Source of the DNA: Flabesymbios commensalis
Lineage: Eukaryota; Annelida; Polychaeta; Terebellida; Flabelligeridae
NCBI GenBank assembly: GCA_964017125.1
Contig: OZ024902.1
Location: forward strand, 39,417,865 to 39,481,864
Direction of reading: 5' to 3'
Length of the DNA: 64,000 bases
Shown here: one piece after another, positions 52,770 to 63,170 of the stretch
Layout: every line of letters starts with the position of its first letter
How positions within the stretch are numbered: position 1 is the stretch's first letter
Program-made: the position numbers and the translations under genes
The notes under the pieces: generated by a model
Told to the model about the DNA's origin: nothing
Seen by the model: only the letters and a program-made list of their open reading frames with translations
Databases searched by the model: none

Positions 52770-53765
52770 TTGCCATTCCCTAATGGCTCTGCTTTTAAAA
52801 TATGTCGTTTTGCTAGCACAACTGCTATTAAAATCATCAATAAACTGAATTATCCACAGCAGATCAAAGAAAAATTAATAAAACCAATATTATCTTTCTC
52901 AACCATTCTTTGAATAAAGGCATTTTTTCTGAAAAAATAACATTGAAAAATGTAAAATCAATCTATAAAAAGATTATCTATATATAGCTTGTAGAAAATT
53001 ACAGCCCTATTTCAATTTTTTGTTTATCTCTGAAAGAAATTTTAGCCATATTATTTTCGCTTTTGCCAGGTGTATATTGAATTCAGGTACAAATCGTACA
53101 GTACGGTACATTGTACAATGTGATATGCTGTTGAAGTGGAGATGTCAGCTTTAATGGAAGTTTCTTATACTATCTACTGTAAGAGCTCATTTGTCTCATT
53201 TATTTGCTCTGTTCATATTTTCATGGTTGAGTATAAAAATCTTTATCTTCTTCTACATGTATTTATTAGTACTGAAGTTTTTTTTTCGTTTAGGGAAAAT
53301 ATGCTGACCTTTATTTCAAACGGTTAAATTGTATAATGTATACCATATGAAAGTCAGTTATTCTGACTGCTCAATGTCTTGATATTACTGAAAAACTATT
53401 CATTTTACATGACCAGAATACGTGATGAAGCTATTGACAGCTGGAAACAGCTGGGGATGCATAGTATAGCTTGGGATGTACCCCATGGGATGCGCCATAT
53501 TGTATTGACGTCCAAGCAAAGTCAGTGACGTTGATACGACGTCGATGCAACGTCCCGGGCCCGGTCGAATGCAGTCTCCCAGTTTCTAATATGGGACCCT
53601 GATGGTAACTTTACGGTCGACACTGGACATCTACTGTTTGCTCTGCTTTTACCTCCGTCCACCAGGATTGCTTTTGCAATTACATCCGCACGATTACTCT
53701 TGATCCAGATGCGCCGGTCGCAGCCAGACGAGACGTCCAGCTGGTCATTCCGTGAGCATCCCATC
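52770..53765. other. AT-rich then mixed unannotated DNA
   Basis: No gene. GTACAGTACGGTACATTGTACAATG (53096-53120) has local dyads. GACGTTGATACGACGTCGATGCAACGTCCCGGG (in part, 53528-53560) is rich in ACGTC words. Confidence 0.4.
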
Positions 53766-53770
53766 AGAGG

Positions 53771-53856
53771 AGCTCTGCTCTGCAAATCCAAAAGGCAGTA
53801 TCTGCTTACTTGTAAAGTAAGCAGATACTGCCTTTTGGCTTTGCATGGCAGAGCTA
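53771..53856. mobile_element. hp70 hairpin element, near-perfect, AGCT-flanked
   Basis: AGCTCTGCTCTGCAAATCCAAAAG ... GGCAGTATCTGCTTACTTG / TAAGTAAGCAGATACTGCC ... TTTTGGCTTTGCATGGCAGAGCT (in parts). Here the pairing extends to AGCTCTGC / GCAGAGCT beyond the usual TA, so either the target differs or the outer TIR is longer than in other copies. Confidence 0.92.
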
Positions 53857-53959
53857 TTTCTGTGATGGCCCAGCAATCGCTGGCGTCGGCCCGTCAGGGG
53901 AGGCGGTGTTTGCTCAGTGATCAATATGGCTGCTTGGACACGCGGTGTAGTTAATACTG

Positions 53960-54905
53960 GGAAGACATTACTTTAATGAGATATTATATGGATCGTAACA
54001 AAAACGTATGAGCATCATCACTTCTGATTTTTGTGTCGCTTATTTATGTTGTGATTTATTGTTGTATCTTGAGAGTACCATACTGAAAAAGAAAATAGAA
54101 ATCACAGTTAACATGAATATTGTTCCGATTTGTTTAGGTAACATCATCCGCTTAAAATTTAAAATACAATATGTTACTGTTTAGATATCAAAACGACTTA
54201 ACATACACTCATGAATAATGATAATACTGAAATTCATTTAAAACATACATTTAGTCGCTTTTTATACAGATAGGGTCCTACAGTATATAAATATTTCAAT
54301 ACTAAAATGTGTTTGCTACATGCTCCTAATTAGTCCCCTTGGATATGAAGTGTGAAAATAACAACCTATAAACTAATTATATAATGTTTGATTATGTTTT
54401 TTGCAGATGTTTTATATAGGTTAATTCTACGCATTTTCGAAGTGTCTGTTATACTATACAATTATATTAGATTTTGTATGTGTGTTTTACTAAATATACC
54501 AGCAGTCGTTAATATTGCTTTTACATACTCTAGACAAATTTAAACGTGTATAACCTATAATTTTCATGTGTGTACGCTTTCCAGACAGTCGTTTTGCTAG
54601 TATGTAGAATAATTTGTAGTAGCTATTTTACCTCCGATATCGGTGCGGGAAACATATGAAACATAGGCATATGCCCCCATCTATATCATGTATGGCCATG
54701 CTGTTTAATTTTATTTTCAGTAGTTCTGAAGCATATTTCAAATACCCTGTTCTTGTTAAGGTTTTATAATGACAAGCTTGATTAAAAGTGTATAGGCCCT
54801 ACATATCATGTCGATTTTCATGTGATTATACCCTGTTGTATATACATGTATATATATATTTTACTGCTCATTTTAATGACCCGCAAGTCTGCATAGACTG
54901 TCTGT
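53960..54905. other. AT-rich unannotated DNA
   Basis: About 950 bases of low-GC DNA without an ORF above 60 codons, known repeat or RNA. A short ATATAT run at ~54845. Confidence 0.5.
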
Positions 54906-54912
54906 CTATCTA

Positions 54913-54968
54913 TCAATGAAAGGGTGCATCTACCACTTTGCAAAGTGACACCTTTCCATCTCCAAAGG
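54913..54968. repeat. GTGCATCTACCACTT hairpin
   Basis: TGAAAGGGTGCATCTACCACTT / AAGTGACACCTTTCCATC-type, a worn relative of the hairpin at 57814-57885. Confidence 0.6.
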
Positions 54969-55059
54969 GACGATGCGCGCAGATCTACATTTTGATAAGG
55001 GGAGTAACCTCACATCTATACTTACAAATTGCCGATATAAAAATAATATAAAGAGCAGC

Positions 55060-55307
55060 TTAACCCTTTAACCGCCGGTTACGAATATATTCGGTTTTTC
55101 ATTTTTTTACTACCACATTAAGTACTACCTTTTCAACATGCTAATGATAAAAATGTGACATAAATTAGCAATATTTGAAAAGAGTTGACCTCCATTTTGT
55201 GAAATCTGAATAATTTTCACTCACTTAAAGTTGTGGATCGCGTCAGCGAGACACAACTTTAGGTGGGTGAAAATTGCAATTGAATAATTTGGCGGTTAAA
55301 GGGTTAA
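55060..55307 (+). mobile_element. TTAA-flanked piggyBac-like MITE, most complete copy
   Basis: 248 bp. TTAACCCTTTAACCGCCGGT to TTTGGCGGTTAAAGGGTTAA: perfect 16-17 bp inverted ends including TTAA. Interior: CGAATATATTCGG dyad, AAAAGAGTTGACCTCCATTTT, central hairpin TTTTCACTCACTTAAAGTTGTGG / CACAACTTTAGGTGGGTGAAAA around ATCGCGTCAGCGAGA. No coding capacity. Confidence 0.95.
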
Positions 55308-55525
55308 CCCTGAAAGCGCTGAAATATTTTGTATAAACCATGGAGATCAAAGGGTTTTTTGTAAATTTGAAATCACCATCAATGTCTTAGTTAGCTCTTT
55401 CCGCTTTATTTGAATACCTATATGTTATGGGTCTGCGGCCTTTAGAAGTATTTTTACTTTTACATAACCGTGAGGAGATTAGCTGTCAGAATTTGACGTC
55501 TGCCGAAGTCAGATTATTTATATAT
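55304..55525 (-). mobile_element. GACGTC-hairpin MITE, inverted, abutting the TTAA MITE
   Basis: Starts TTAACCCTGAAAGCGCTGAA and carries the family tail in reverse (CCATGGAGATCAAAGGG, TCTTTCCGCTTTATTTGAAT, TATGGGTCTGC). The GACGTC hairpin at its other end is eroded (TCAGAATTTGACGTCTGCC). It shares TTAA 55304-55307 with its neighbour. Confidence 0.85.
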
Positions 55526-55617
55526 TTAGTGTAGTGAGCCTATAACAAAGATCATCTTAAGTCTTGCATAAAAATGTTTTGAACTATAAAAATGATCATT
55601 TTACGTCCTGCATAAAA

Positions 55618-55760
55618 GGGAGGGGGACGTTGCGCATTGGTAGAGGGCCTGACTGCCTCGTCAGTCATGCATCCGTCCCGGGTTCGAAGCCCGCTGATCT
55701 TTGTTTCTCCCCTCTCAATGTGACTATAAGCGATCACGTTAATGGCGGCCTCGTCAAGTT
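55618..55760 (+). mobile_element. tRNA-derived sequence (third SINE head or tRNA pseudogene)
   Basis: GTTGCGCATTGGTAGAGGG fits an A-box region. CTGAC/GTCAG encloses a 6-base loop, and CCCGGGTTCGAAGCCCG fits a T arm with a perfect B box (GGTTCGAAGCC). The acceptor stem does not close and the anticodon loop is one base short, so it is not a working tRNA gene. Confidence 0.6.
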
Positions 55761-55889
55761 AAACCAGTGTATCGGGGTTATTTCATCGCGTTCCTTCATC
55801 CAACATAAAAAGGCATTGAAATATGTGGCCATAGTATTTATTAAGTTACAGTGTAAATTTTCCAATCTCACAGGCGGCTGATCAGATAG

Positions 55890-55998
55890 AAAACACTTGA
55901 GAATACGCTCAGCCAATGTTGGGCTAATGTTGGGTTGCCGTCGCAGACGGCAACCCCACAATAACCCAACATTGGCTGAGCGTATCGCGTCCCTGTGA
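55890..55998. mobile_element. hp109-like element with long clean stem
   Basis: ATACGCTCAGCCAATGTTGG, GCTAATGTTGGGTTGCCGTC, GCA, GACGGCAACCCCACAATAAC, CCAACATTGGCTGAGCGTAT. Almost perfect. The ends are worn (AAAACACTTGAGA; CGCGTCCCTGTGA). The GGGTTGCCGTC arm is unique to this copy yet paired. Confidence 0.85.
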
Positions 55999-56169
55999 TA
56001 GCTCGTAAGTGAGTTACGTGATGATGTATGTGAGGGGTTTGCGCCGTTGAGTTGACACTCCATACGGTGTGTGGCCCGAGCTCTCCACGGAAAAAACCCG
56101 ACCGGCAAATAGCCGGCACTCCTCGCGCGTCCGTTCACGGTCAATGCATAATACCTGATTAAATAATTC

Positions 56170-56970
56170 AGCAATGATTGCCACGGCGCAGCTGTGCTTG
56201 TTTTATGGCACCGCCCCCCCCCCTCCCCCCCACCGCTGCCCGGATCGCACCCCCTGACAACTTCACGTCCAATTTCGCGGAAGTAACAAGAAATTCATGA
56301 AAGCCGCGCCGGCGAGAGAGCGACCGGGGGCCGGGGCTAGCGCCTGATACATTCCGCGACGTGCGAAGGTCGCCTTCCGTCCGGGGCACTTTGACATTTC
56401 GGACAAGTGAAATTTGCTTAAGTGAGGGCGGGGAGGGGGCGCGGAGGATCGGACACGGCTCACAAATCCGCGGGAGATTTGACATGATTGGCTTGGTTTC
56501 TGGTCGGACTTGACAGGGATCTGCCGGGGCCGGGGATAAGATGAATTCTTCATTTCACCCTGGTGGGTGTGAGGTTGAGACGTCCGCTCGCGGAGGTGGC
56601 GGAGGCTATTGAGTTAGCGCGGGGTGCGAGGCCCCGCGAGCAGGGGTGCACCGCGAGTGGTGTGCGCGGAGGGACCTTCCCTGGGTAGAGTAGAGCTTAG
56701 TTTTCTTGCCCTGCCACCCCTCTACTCCTCGCCTTCTTCTTTCTCCCCTGCTCGTTATGGCAGTCTCTTCTGTGGCTCCAGCACGCCCACCCGCGACCAC
56801 AGGCCGGTGGCCCGGCGGCGGACCGACGGCGTACGCCGTCGGACCGCCGCCGGGCCGACGGCGGTTCCAGTCACCGCTCACCTGCGCCGGCTGTTTAGCT
56901 ATGCCGCACGCCGCGCCATTGCCCAAGCTCGTCCGGTTCCCAGCGCACGCCCCAACTTGGGATTGCTTCA
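56170..56970. promoter_or_regulatory. CpG-rich island
   Basis: GC-rich and CpG-dense over ~800 bases between AT-rich flanks, with a C-run (56213-56230), GGGGCCGGGGCTAGCGCC-like GC boxes (~56325) and GGGGCCGGGGATAAG (~56526). Such islands often mark animal promoters. No TATA, initiator or coding exon can be assigned; the 95-121 codon ORFs on both strands have no recognised domain and follow from high GC content. Confidence 0.45.
56811..56854. repeat. 44-bp GC-rich palindrome
   Basis: CCCGGCGGCGGACCGACGGC, GTAC, GCCGTCGGACCGCCGCCGGG; one mismatched pair and no loop. It lies within the CpG island. Confidence 0.9.
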
Positions 56971-57195
56971 TCAGTACAATTAGGTCTAATTAAGCCCTTC
57001 CACCTGCGACCCACTGTTTGGTGCCACCTCCGAATTTCAACAATTGTGACTGGAATGTAATCAGCGGCCGGCGCGGTAAAACACTCTCCCAAGATGCCGG
57101 CCAGAATGTGTTGTCAGTCCTGCCGTTGAAATCAACGAGATTTGTAGCCACCCTTCCAGCTAAGAGGAATCTACTGTGCCACTGGAATGACCAGC

Positions 57196-57272
57196 AATGC
57201 CGCGCAAAGCCAAAAGGCATCATCTGCTTACTTTGCAAGTAAGCAGATATTGTCTTTTGGCTTTGCAGAGGA
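57196..57272. mobile_element. hp70 hairpin element
   Basis: GCAAAGCCAAAAGGCATCATC, TGCTTACTTTGCAAGTAAGCA, GATATTGTCTTTTGGCTTTGC. AAAGG subfamily with a TTTGCAA centre. Confidence 0.9.
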
Positions 57273-57289
57273 GAGCAGACCAGGCGGAG

Positions 57290-57800
57290 TTAAGTGTGTG
57301 TAAAGAATTTTGAGCCATGGTTGGGAGTGACAGTCATGGGTCCCCGGAGAGGGAACTTCCAGCGGTGCTCCAACAAGAGAGAGAGAGAGTGAGGAAGCGA
57401 CCAAGACACGCCATGCCACACTAGTGGCGCTGATAGTTAGTATAGAAAAGCCAGGTACACTAAAACAAGGGACTGAGATGTCAGGTATTTACGTGAGAAC
57501 CGAAAATTAGGAGATTGACATCGAGACTAAGAGATGGGAGTAAGTGATTGCAAAGAACCAGAAGCAGTGGATCGCCAGAAAAGCCATCCACAGAATGGCA
57601 TCGCACCAAAAAAGCAAGCCACCAGTAACCAGTAGACACACAAGCTAGGTTATAAAGTCATAGCGATTTCAAAAAACGAAACAAAAAGCGAGTCATCCGG
57701 GATGATCAAGATAGTCAAGTCAGACAAACATCAATTTAGCTTGTCAGAACAGAAAATCAATCAAAAGTACGCTTGGAATAGCAGGTCATAGACGTTAATA
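57290..57800. other. Purine-rich unannotated DNA
   Basis: AGAGAGAGAGAGTGAGG run at ~57375. Otherwise no gene or repeat recognised. Confidence 0.4.
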
Positions 57801-57813
57801 TGCCTATGATTTG

Positions 57814-57885
57814 TTCCATTGGATATGCAGGGGTGTATCTGCCACTTCACAAAGTGGCAGATACACCCTTTCGTATCCAAGGGAA
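57814..57885. repeat. 72-bp hairpin, GTGGCAGATACACCC type
   Basis: TTCCATTGGATATGCAGGGGT, GTATCTGCCACTT, CACA, AAGTGGCAGATAC, ACCCTTTCGTATCCAAGGGAA. It defines a small family with 54913 and 21253/28821. Confidence 0.85.
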
Positions 57886-58214
57886 TGATATTATATCCTA
57901 TTCAAAACCATATGGAAGCAGAAAACCAGGAAGCAAATCTATTTCGGAAAGCCATGGGCGTCATGAGTGAGGGAGTTAATACGTAATAGTAGACCATCAA
58001 GATGTAGACAAACTATAGATCGGACGCCTAGGCAATTAACAAAACGAGTAGGCTATAGCAAATATAAATGAAATAACTAAACTAAAACAGTGTAACTAAC
58101 GTGTAAGGGGATAGTCGACTGCTGAGAGCCCAGCGCACCAGATCCCCATGTGTAGTAACATCATGCAGATGCATAAGACAAGGGACAAGCAAAACTAAGT
58201 AGAACACAAAACGC

Positions 58215-58328
58215 ATCAGCAAACACGAGACGCTGAATTGATGGTGTTTCAAGGCTTTCCAGCGATTTAAAGCTAGACAATGGTCCAACGAGAAAACAAA
58301 GTTGGGTCAACATCTTGTGTTTGCTGGG
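58215..58328. mobile_element. hp109 element with inner arm decay (114 bp)
   Basis: TCAGCAAACACGAGACGCTG at the left and CATCTTGTGTTTGCTGGG at the right. The interior no longer pairs well (GATGGTGTTTCAAGG versus AAACAAAGTTGGGTC). Confidence 0.75.
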
Positions 58329-58334
58329 AGGGGT

Positions 58335-59050
58335 CAACCCTTTCAACATGTTAGTATATTAGCTATGGTATTTTGCCCTGTACGTGTTGGATTGATGTGT
58401 CATACAGCCAGGGAATGTTGTAAAAATAATGTTCGATTTACATTACAAATAATAATGATAATAAGGCCTGCAGAGGCCTAGGGTAATTGCTATTTAATCT
58501 ATCACCATACATGTTATTAGCAAGCGCAAATATAACCAACTTTTGTTAGTAAGATTAGCTAGACATATAAATATGACAAACACCATTATCATCTGTTGTT
58601 AAATTATTATCTGAATCAAAGCTGGGTGTGTCGTATGAAACATTATAAGTCTCAATATTCATTTGATATTCACGACATGAGTGCACAGAAGGCATATATA
58701 CAATTATTTAGGTAAAATGTAAGCAAAATACAAGCATAGTCACCCATATATAATTATTTCATTAATCATTAATCAGCCATAAGGATTTTTTTAACATAAA
58801 TATCTAGCTTTTTTCGGGTATAAATGTGTGCATTTTTCAGCAGCATAAATGTATCCTGTCTTTTCAACATTTTTGGGAATAAAATGAAAGCTTCGTTACA
58901 ATTTCAAGCCGAATGTTATTGTGATACGAACGTACTAGACAGTGAGTGAGATATGGCATATCGTTCAATTTTCCATAGGTTCGTATTAAAATCTTATTAT
59001 GCAAAAAATAATATATGTAGTTAAATGTGTATCTATGATAAATCAGCATA
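58335..59050. other. AT-rich unannotated DNA
   Basis: No feature recognised. Confidence 0.45.
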
Positions 59051-59063
59051 GCTGTGAAGAAAT

Positions 59064-59205
59064 TCACTCACTCACTCACTCACTCACTCACTCACTCACT
59101 CACTCACTCACTCACTCACTCACTCACTCACTCACTCACTCACTCACTCACTCACTCACTCACTCACTCACTCACTCACTCACTCACTCACTCACTCACT
59201 CACAC
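59064..59205. repeat. (CACT)n microsatellite
   Basis: About 35 uninterrupted CACT units. The LTHS-repeat ORFs across it are artefacts. Confidence 0.98.
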
Positions 59206-59209
59206 TCGC

Positions 59210-59915
59210 TCAAACTCTCAGACAGATTTCGATACAGAAGTACAGAGGATTCAGAGGTGTGAGAAATATGGAGAATTGTGAAATATGATTTATAATAATA
59301 TTTTGTCCTTTTCACCATATAATACCCCATCATCAATACTAGAAAATCAACTGGTGATGGGCGGCTCTGAATATCGAGCTCAACAAGATGGTTTTGAAGT
59401 GCCCGGCAATCACATTTCATCACTGCTGCCAAAATGTTCACTGGTCCGATAATGTTCTTGTTGTTTGTTTGTGCTGATAAGTGGCTCGGATGACACCTTC
59501 TAAGCAAAGTGAAATGATTGGTAAAATCTCGCAAAATATCACATGTTTTCTGCGATTCCAGTCGGAGTTGATATCACATGCGTTGGAAGCATGTCCTTGA
59601 AGACCAAGGCTTGCTCCTGACGCAGGTCATAACATTATCGAGGGAGTGTTGGTTTTATTGATGACGATTCTGGTTTGATGTGCCCCAGTGTTATGATGAC
59701 ATTATAGGTTCAGGTGGCACATTGCTGGCCGCGGGTTCCTATCCTAGATCCATAAACCCGGCTATCTGGAAGGCACTGCTCATCTTTATATGTCTGGCTG
59801 CACGGTTGCAATGCACACCAGCTAATTACCAGAAAGTGTCTGGGTTAAGCGTAAAGTCACTCATCCCCGCATCGGTTATAGTTGCCTGCCATCATCAAAT
59901 GTGATGGGCGAGTCA
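59210..59915. other. Unannotated DNA
   Basis: Balanced composition; a 112-codon minus-strand ORF (59196-59534) runs into the microsatellite and has no recognised domain. No gene supported. Confidence 0.4.
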
Positions 59916-59923
59916 GTGTGTCC

Positions 59924-59994
59924 AACAAGGGCAAACAACAGCAACTGATCACTTGAAATGTAAGCCTTTACAGCTGTTTGCATACGCACGACAT
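59924..59994. mobile_element. hp70 hairpin element, diverged
   Basis: GGGCAAACAACAGCAACTGA ... AAGCCTTTACAGCTGTTTGC with TTGAAATG centre. Confidence 0.7.
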
Positions 59995-59999
59995 AATTG

Positions 60000-61820
60000 T
60001 GATTCTTCTACTGTGGGGGAATTTAGCACACACGCCATCAGGGCACAATGGACAGCGTGTGGGGGGCTCCTAGGGTGGATGCCGATGCAGACCAACACAT
60101 TGTCTGATGCCGAGGAAACAAAAAGGTGAGAAGACTGGGGATCTGCATTTAGAAGGGCCGGCAACGAGGCGCATTAACGGAACAGCAAACACCCATTAGA
60201 AGTTTCTGGTGTTTAAAGGTGTCCGGTTCTGTTTGTGAATACAGAAAAGCTAAAAGCAAATTAGCGGGGCAAAACTGGTGGACGGGCATGGCGGGTAGAC
60301 GCCGGACTGGGAGCCCTGCGGTGTCTCTTGTGGGATGGCCCAGACAGGCGTGCCCTCTCTGAAGACGGCCCTCACCCGCCGCTCTCTGCCTTTATAATTG
60401 CATCAATACCATTAAATGGCACCGCGTCCCAGACATGCCAATGAGCATCCCGGCCGGCAAGCACGGGCAGTTGAACCGATGTTCGTGTAATGTTTGGCTA
60501 GTGTTAGTTGGGATTTCACAAGTACAATGCACGGCAGCGTCGAAACCCCGATGTAATGGGCAACATCTACCCGTGCTGCATGGTACAGCGATGCCATCAC
60601 GCAGACGCCGGCTGAACTGTGGGCCAGCTTCTTGCCGCGTTGGTCCAGAGTCCAACCAGCGTCTTGGACAGTAGCCGACGTGGAAGGACCTTCACCGGGG
60701 TCATTTGTAACGGAGTAAACTGGTAGCTCTAAAGTCTACATCTGCCACACCCGACCACGCGGACACTAGGATAGACAATGCTCAGCTTCATCCTTCCATC
60801 GGCCATTACTCACAACAAAAATATGTGACCTTTTTCGAATCGTTTCCCAGCTCCGACAACCTCACCCCGAACGGCAATCAGAATTGGGTTGCTCCGGAGC
60901 TTTTACACATCCGTCCCAAATGATCCGTGCTGTTCTATTAGGGAGTTGTGATAATTCACGCCACGGCCGCTCCAGGTTGCGCGAATCCGTGGAAAACAAA
61001 CTGCGGAAAAAAGTTTCGCGTTCTACATTGTCTCCCACGCCACTTAAGTGCACACAAGTTGTTCGGGAAACAAAAGTTACATCTTGTAGACCAGTTAAAT
61101 CAAAGGTCAGCACATTAGGCGAGCTTCTTTTCACTGTTTATAGCTGGCGGTGTGCCGTAAACATAATAGGTTTGTAGGCTGGTCAGGCCGGCTGACCTGT
61201 GTTATAGTGGACACTGACCATGATGAGGACAAAGTCTCCACCTGGGGACAATGACAAAATGCCTGACCGCCATCCATTTCTGTTTGGGAGGCTGAGCTCC
61301 CCCTTCCAGACCACATTACAAGTCTTCCTTTCATTAAGCCGCTGCAGAGATCTATAGTGCATGTGGATTAGAAATGAAAGCGGTTTGGTCATTAGAAGTT
61401 CATAAAAGTCAAGTGGAGTGGTTGGTGAGGATGAGGTAGAAGTGATAGATGGGGATGCAGCTGCTATCTGCTGCTGCAGCTGCTGCTGCTAGCTGTTGGG
61501 GGCATTCTTCTCTTTTAGCCATCTGCCAGGGCATCACACATAAGGAAAACAGCTGCTTTATCAGCCTGCAGCCTTACCTTTCAGGGGGTTGCACAACATT
61601 AACTTTTTTCATAGCGCTGTTTTAAGACATGAAAATTTAATTCACGCGGCCTATAAATTTACTATAATGTGACGACAGACACAATGATGCTGATGTAAAT
61701 AATATATTCAAATTGTACTGAGATAAGGGCACGAATTATTATTTGTCTTACTTGAAAATGTAATATTAACCTTCGTATAGTAAAAATGTCAGTGTTTTAT
61801 CTAAAATTTAAATCTTACTA
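60000..61820. other. Low-repeat stretch, no gene assigned
   Basis: The longest stretch here with few hairpin elements. 60450-60660 has loose hp109-like words (GGCAAGCACGGGCAG, TGCTGCATGG). 61455-61500 is rich in CTGCTGCAGCTGCTGCTG. 61240-61570 reads like ordinary single-copy sequence and would be the first place to test for conservation. ORFs up to 97 codons have no recognised domain. Confidence 0.4.
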
Positions 61821-61829
61821 TAATAACAA

Positions 61830-61938
61830 CCCAGCAAACACGACACGTTAACCCAATGCCGATTTAATTTTGGCTTACCGTCTCCGACGTCGGCCCAACA
61901 TTAAATCGGCATTTGTTTACTGTATCGTGTTTGCTGGG
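61830..61938. mobile_element. hp109 palindromic element
   Basis: 109 bp. CCCAGCAAACACGACACGTT, arms CAATGCCGATTTAATTTTGG / CAACATTAAATCGGCATTTG, centre ACCGTCTCCGACGTC, right end ATCGTGTTTGCTGGG. The GCCGATTTAA arm is mirrored by TTAAATCGGC. Confidence 0.94.
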
Positions 61939-62182
61939 AACACACTGTGACTGACATCTACAGCTAGGCCCTATACATAAATTGCTAACAAGAATTAGTA
62001 GCAGGAGTGTCATATCACCTTAACATATTTGCAGAAAATGATGCGCTTGCTTTTTATTTCAACCATTCTATTTAAGCGAATACACCATGCGCAAAATAGA
62101 TCAATTTGTAACGAAATTTGTAACGAAAAACGCCGTATTCCATGAAATAGCTCAAGATCGAGTATATTTATTCAAGTATATA

Positions 62183-62291
62183 CCCAGCAAACACGAAACT
62201 TTTGTATAACATTAGTACAATTTTTGACCAACGTCGTAGACGTTGGGCCGACGTTGTACAAATGTTATACAAATGTTTTGTGTTAGCTGGG
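62183..62291. mobile_element. hp109 palindromic element
   Basis: 109 bp. CCCAGCAAACACGAAACTTT, arms TTGTATAACATTAGTACAAT / TTGTACAAATGTTATACAAA, centre CAACGTCGTAGACGTTG, right end TTTTGTGTTAGCTGGG. ATATA lies on both sides and may be a target duplication, but other copies show no clear duplication. Confidence 0.94.
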
Positions 62292-62449
62292 ATATAACAT
62301 TTGCTAGGTAAGCCGTCACGTGGTGAGTGAGGACTTGATTATAAGGAACATGGGAAATAGAAACATGCGTTCAACAACATTTTCGGCTGAATGAAGCTTT
62401 CACAAAACAACACTGTACGCATACACATAAAAATATTACTTTAATCATT

Positions 62450-62500
62450 TTAGCGCGGGGATCGACTTTAGTCAGAATCTGACGTCCATCAATATGTTCC
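62450..62500 (+). mobile_element. GACGTC-MITE fragment
   Basis: GCGCGGGGATCGACTTTAGTC, AGAATCTGACGTCCATC is the left hairpin portion only. Confidence 0.6.
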
Positions 62501-62879
62501 AGCAAGAGTGTACATAGCTAAAAAGGAATTCATCATATCCATTCTGCAAAGTATAAGCGCACATAGTTTGAAAAACGATTGCCGGGGTTGAAATTGTGCA
62601 ATTTCTCTTCATCTTTTACAGAGACGGTGACCGGGAGTTGCAAAAGAGGAGCGAGGCGCGGTGACAAATGGTTTGGAAATGGATGGCTCAAATTGGCGGT
62701 GAGCAATTCATCTGAAGGTGCGGCTGGACGTGTCAAGGCCAATCAGCAGTGAAAACAAATGCCGGACTGAGGCTTATGGCCAGGAGATGACTTCTCAAGC
62801 CGTCTGTCCGTCAATCTATCACAGCGCCCGGCTAAAACAGGAGAGAATGGCTGCAGCAGACGACGTGTACAGCCTATGT

Positions 62880-62945
62880 GACAAAAGACGTTGACTGGAT
62901 GCGGGGGCAACGTCGTACGACGTTGGCCACGCATTCAGTCAGCAT
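62880..62945. repeat. GC-rich dyad centred on CAACGTCGTACGACGTTG
   Basis: GACGTTGACTGGATGCG / CGCATTCAGTCAGC flank GGGGCAACGTCGTACGACGTTGGCC. The central 18 bp is a perfect palindrome. hp109-like core without the ends. Confidence 0.75.
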
Positions 62946-63170
62946 TTTGGTGTGTATGCCCAGGGGGTTAAATGCAGTCATTTCAAGGTTTATTCTGGTG
63001 TTGGCCTTGGATGCATCAGTCCCTTGTACATAAATTTTGCTTAGCACATGAGTGTGATAATTGAGCTGAATTGGTAGCGGTTTCACCTCAAAATAACATT
63101 CCGGAATACAACAAAAATAGGTCTTACAATAATATCGTACAGTCCTATTAAAACGAATTTAATGGGTTTA

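Noticed and set aside
55618-55700. Functional tRNA gene
   Set aside because: Good T arm, but the anticodon loop has six bases and the acceptor ends do not pair.
59054-59281. ORFs of repeated LTHS
   Set aside because: Translation of a (CACT)n microsatellite.
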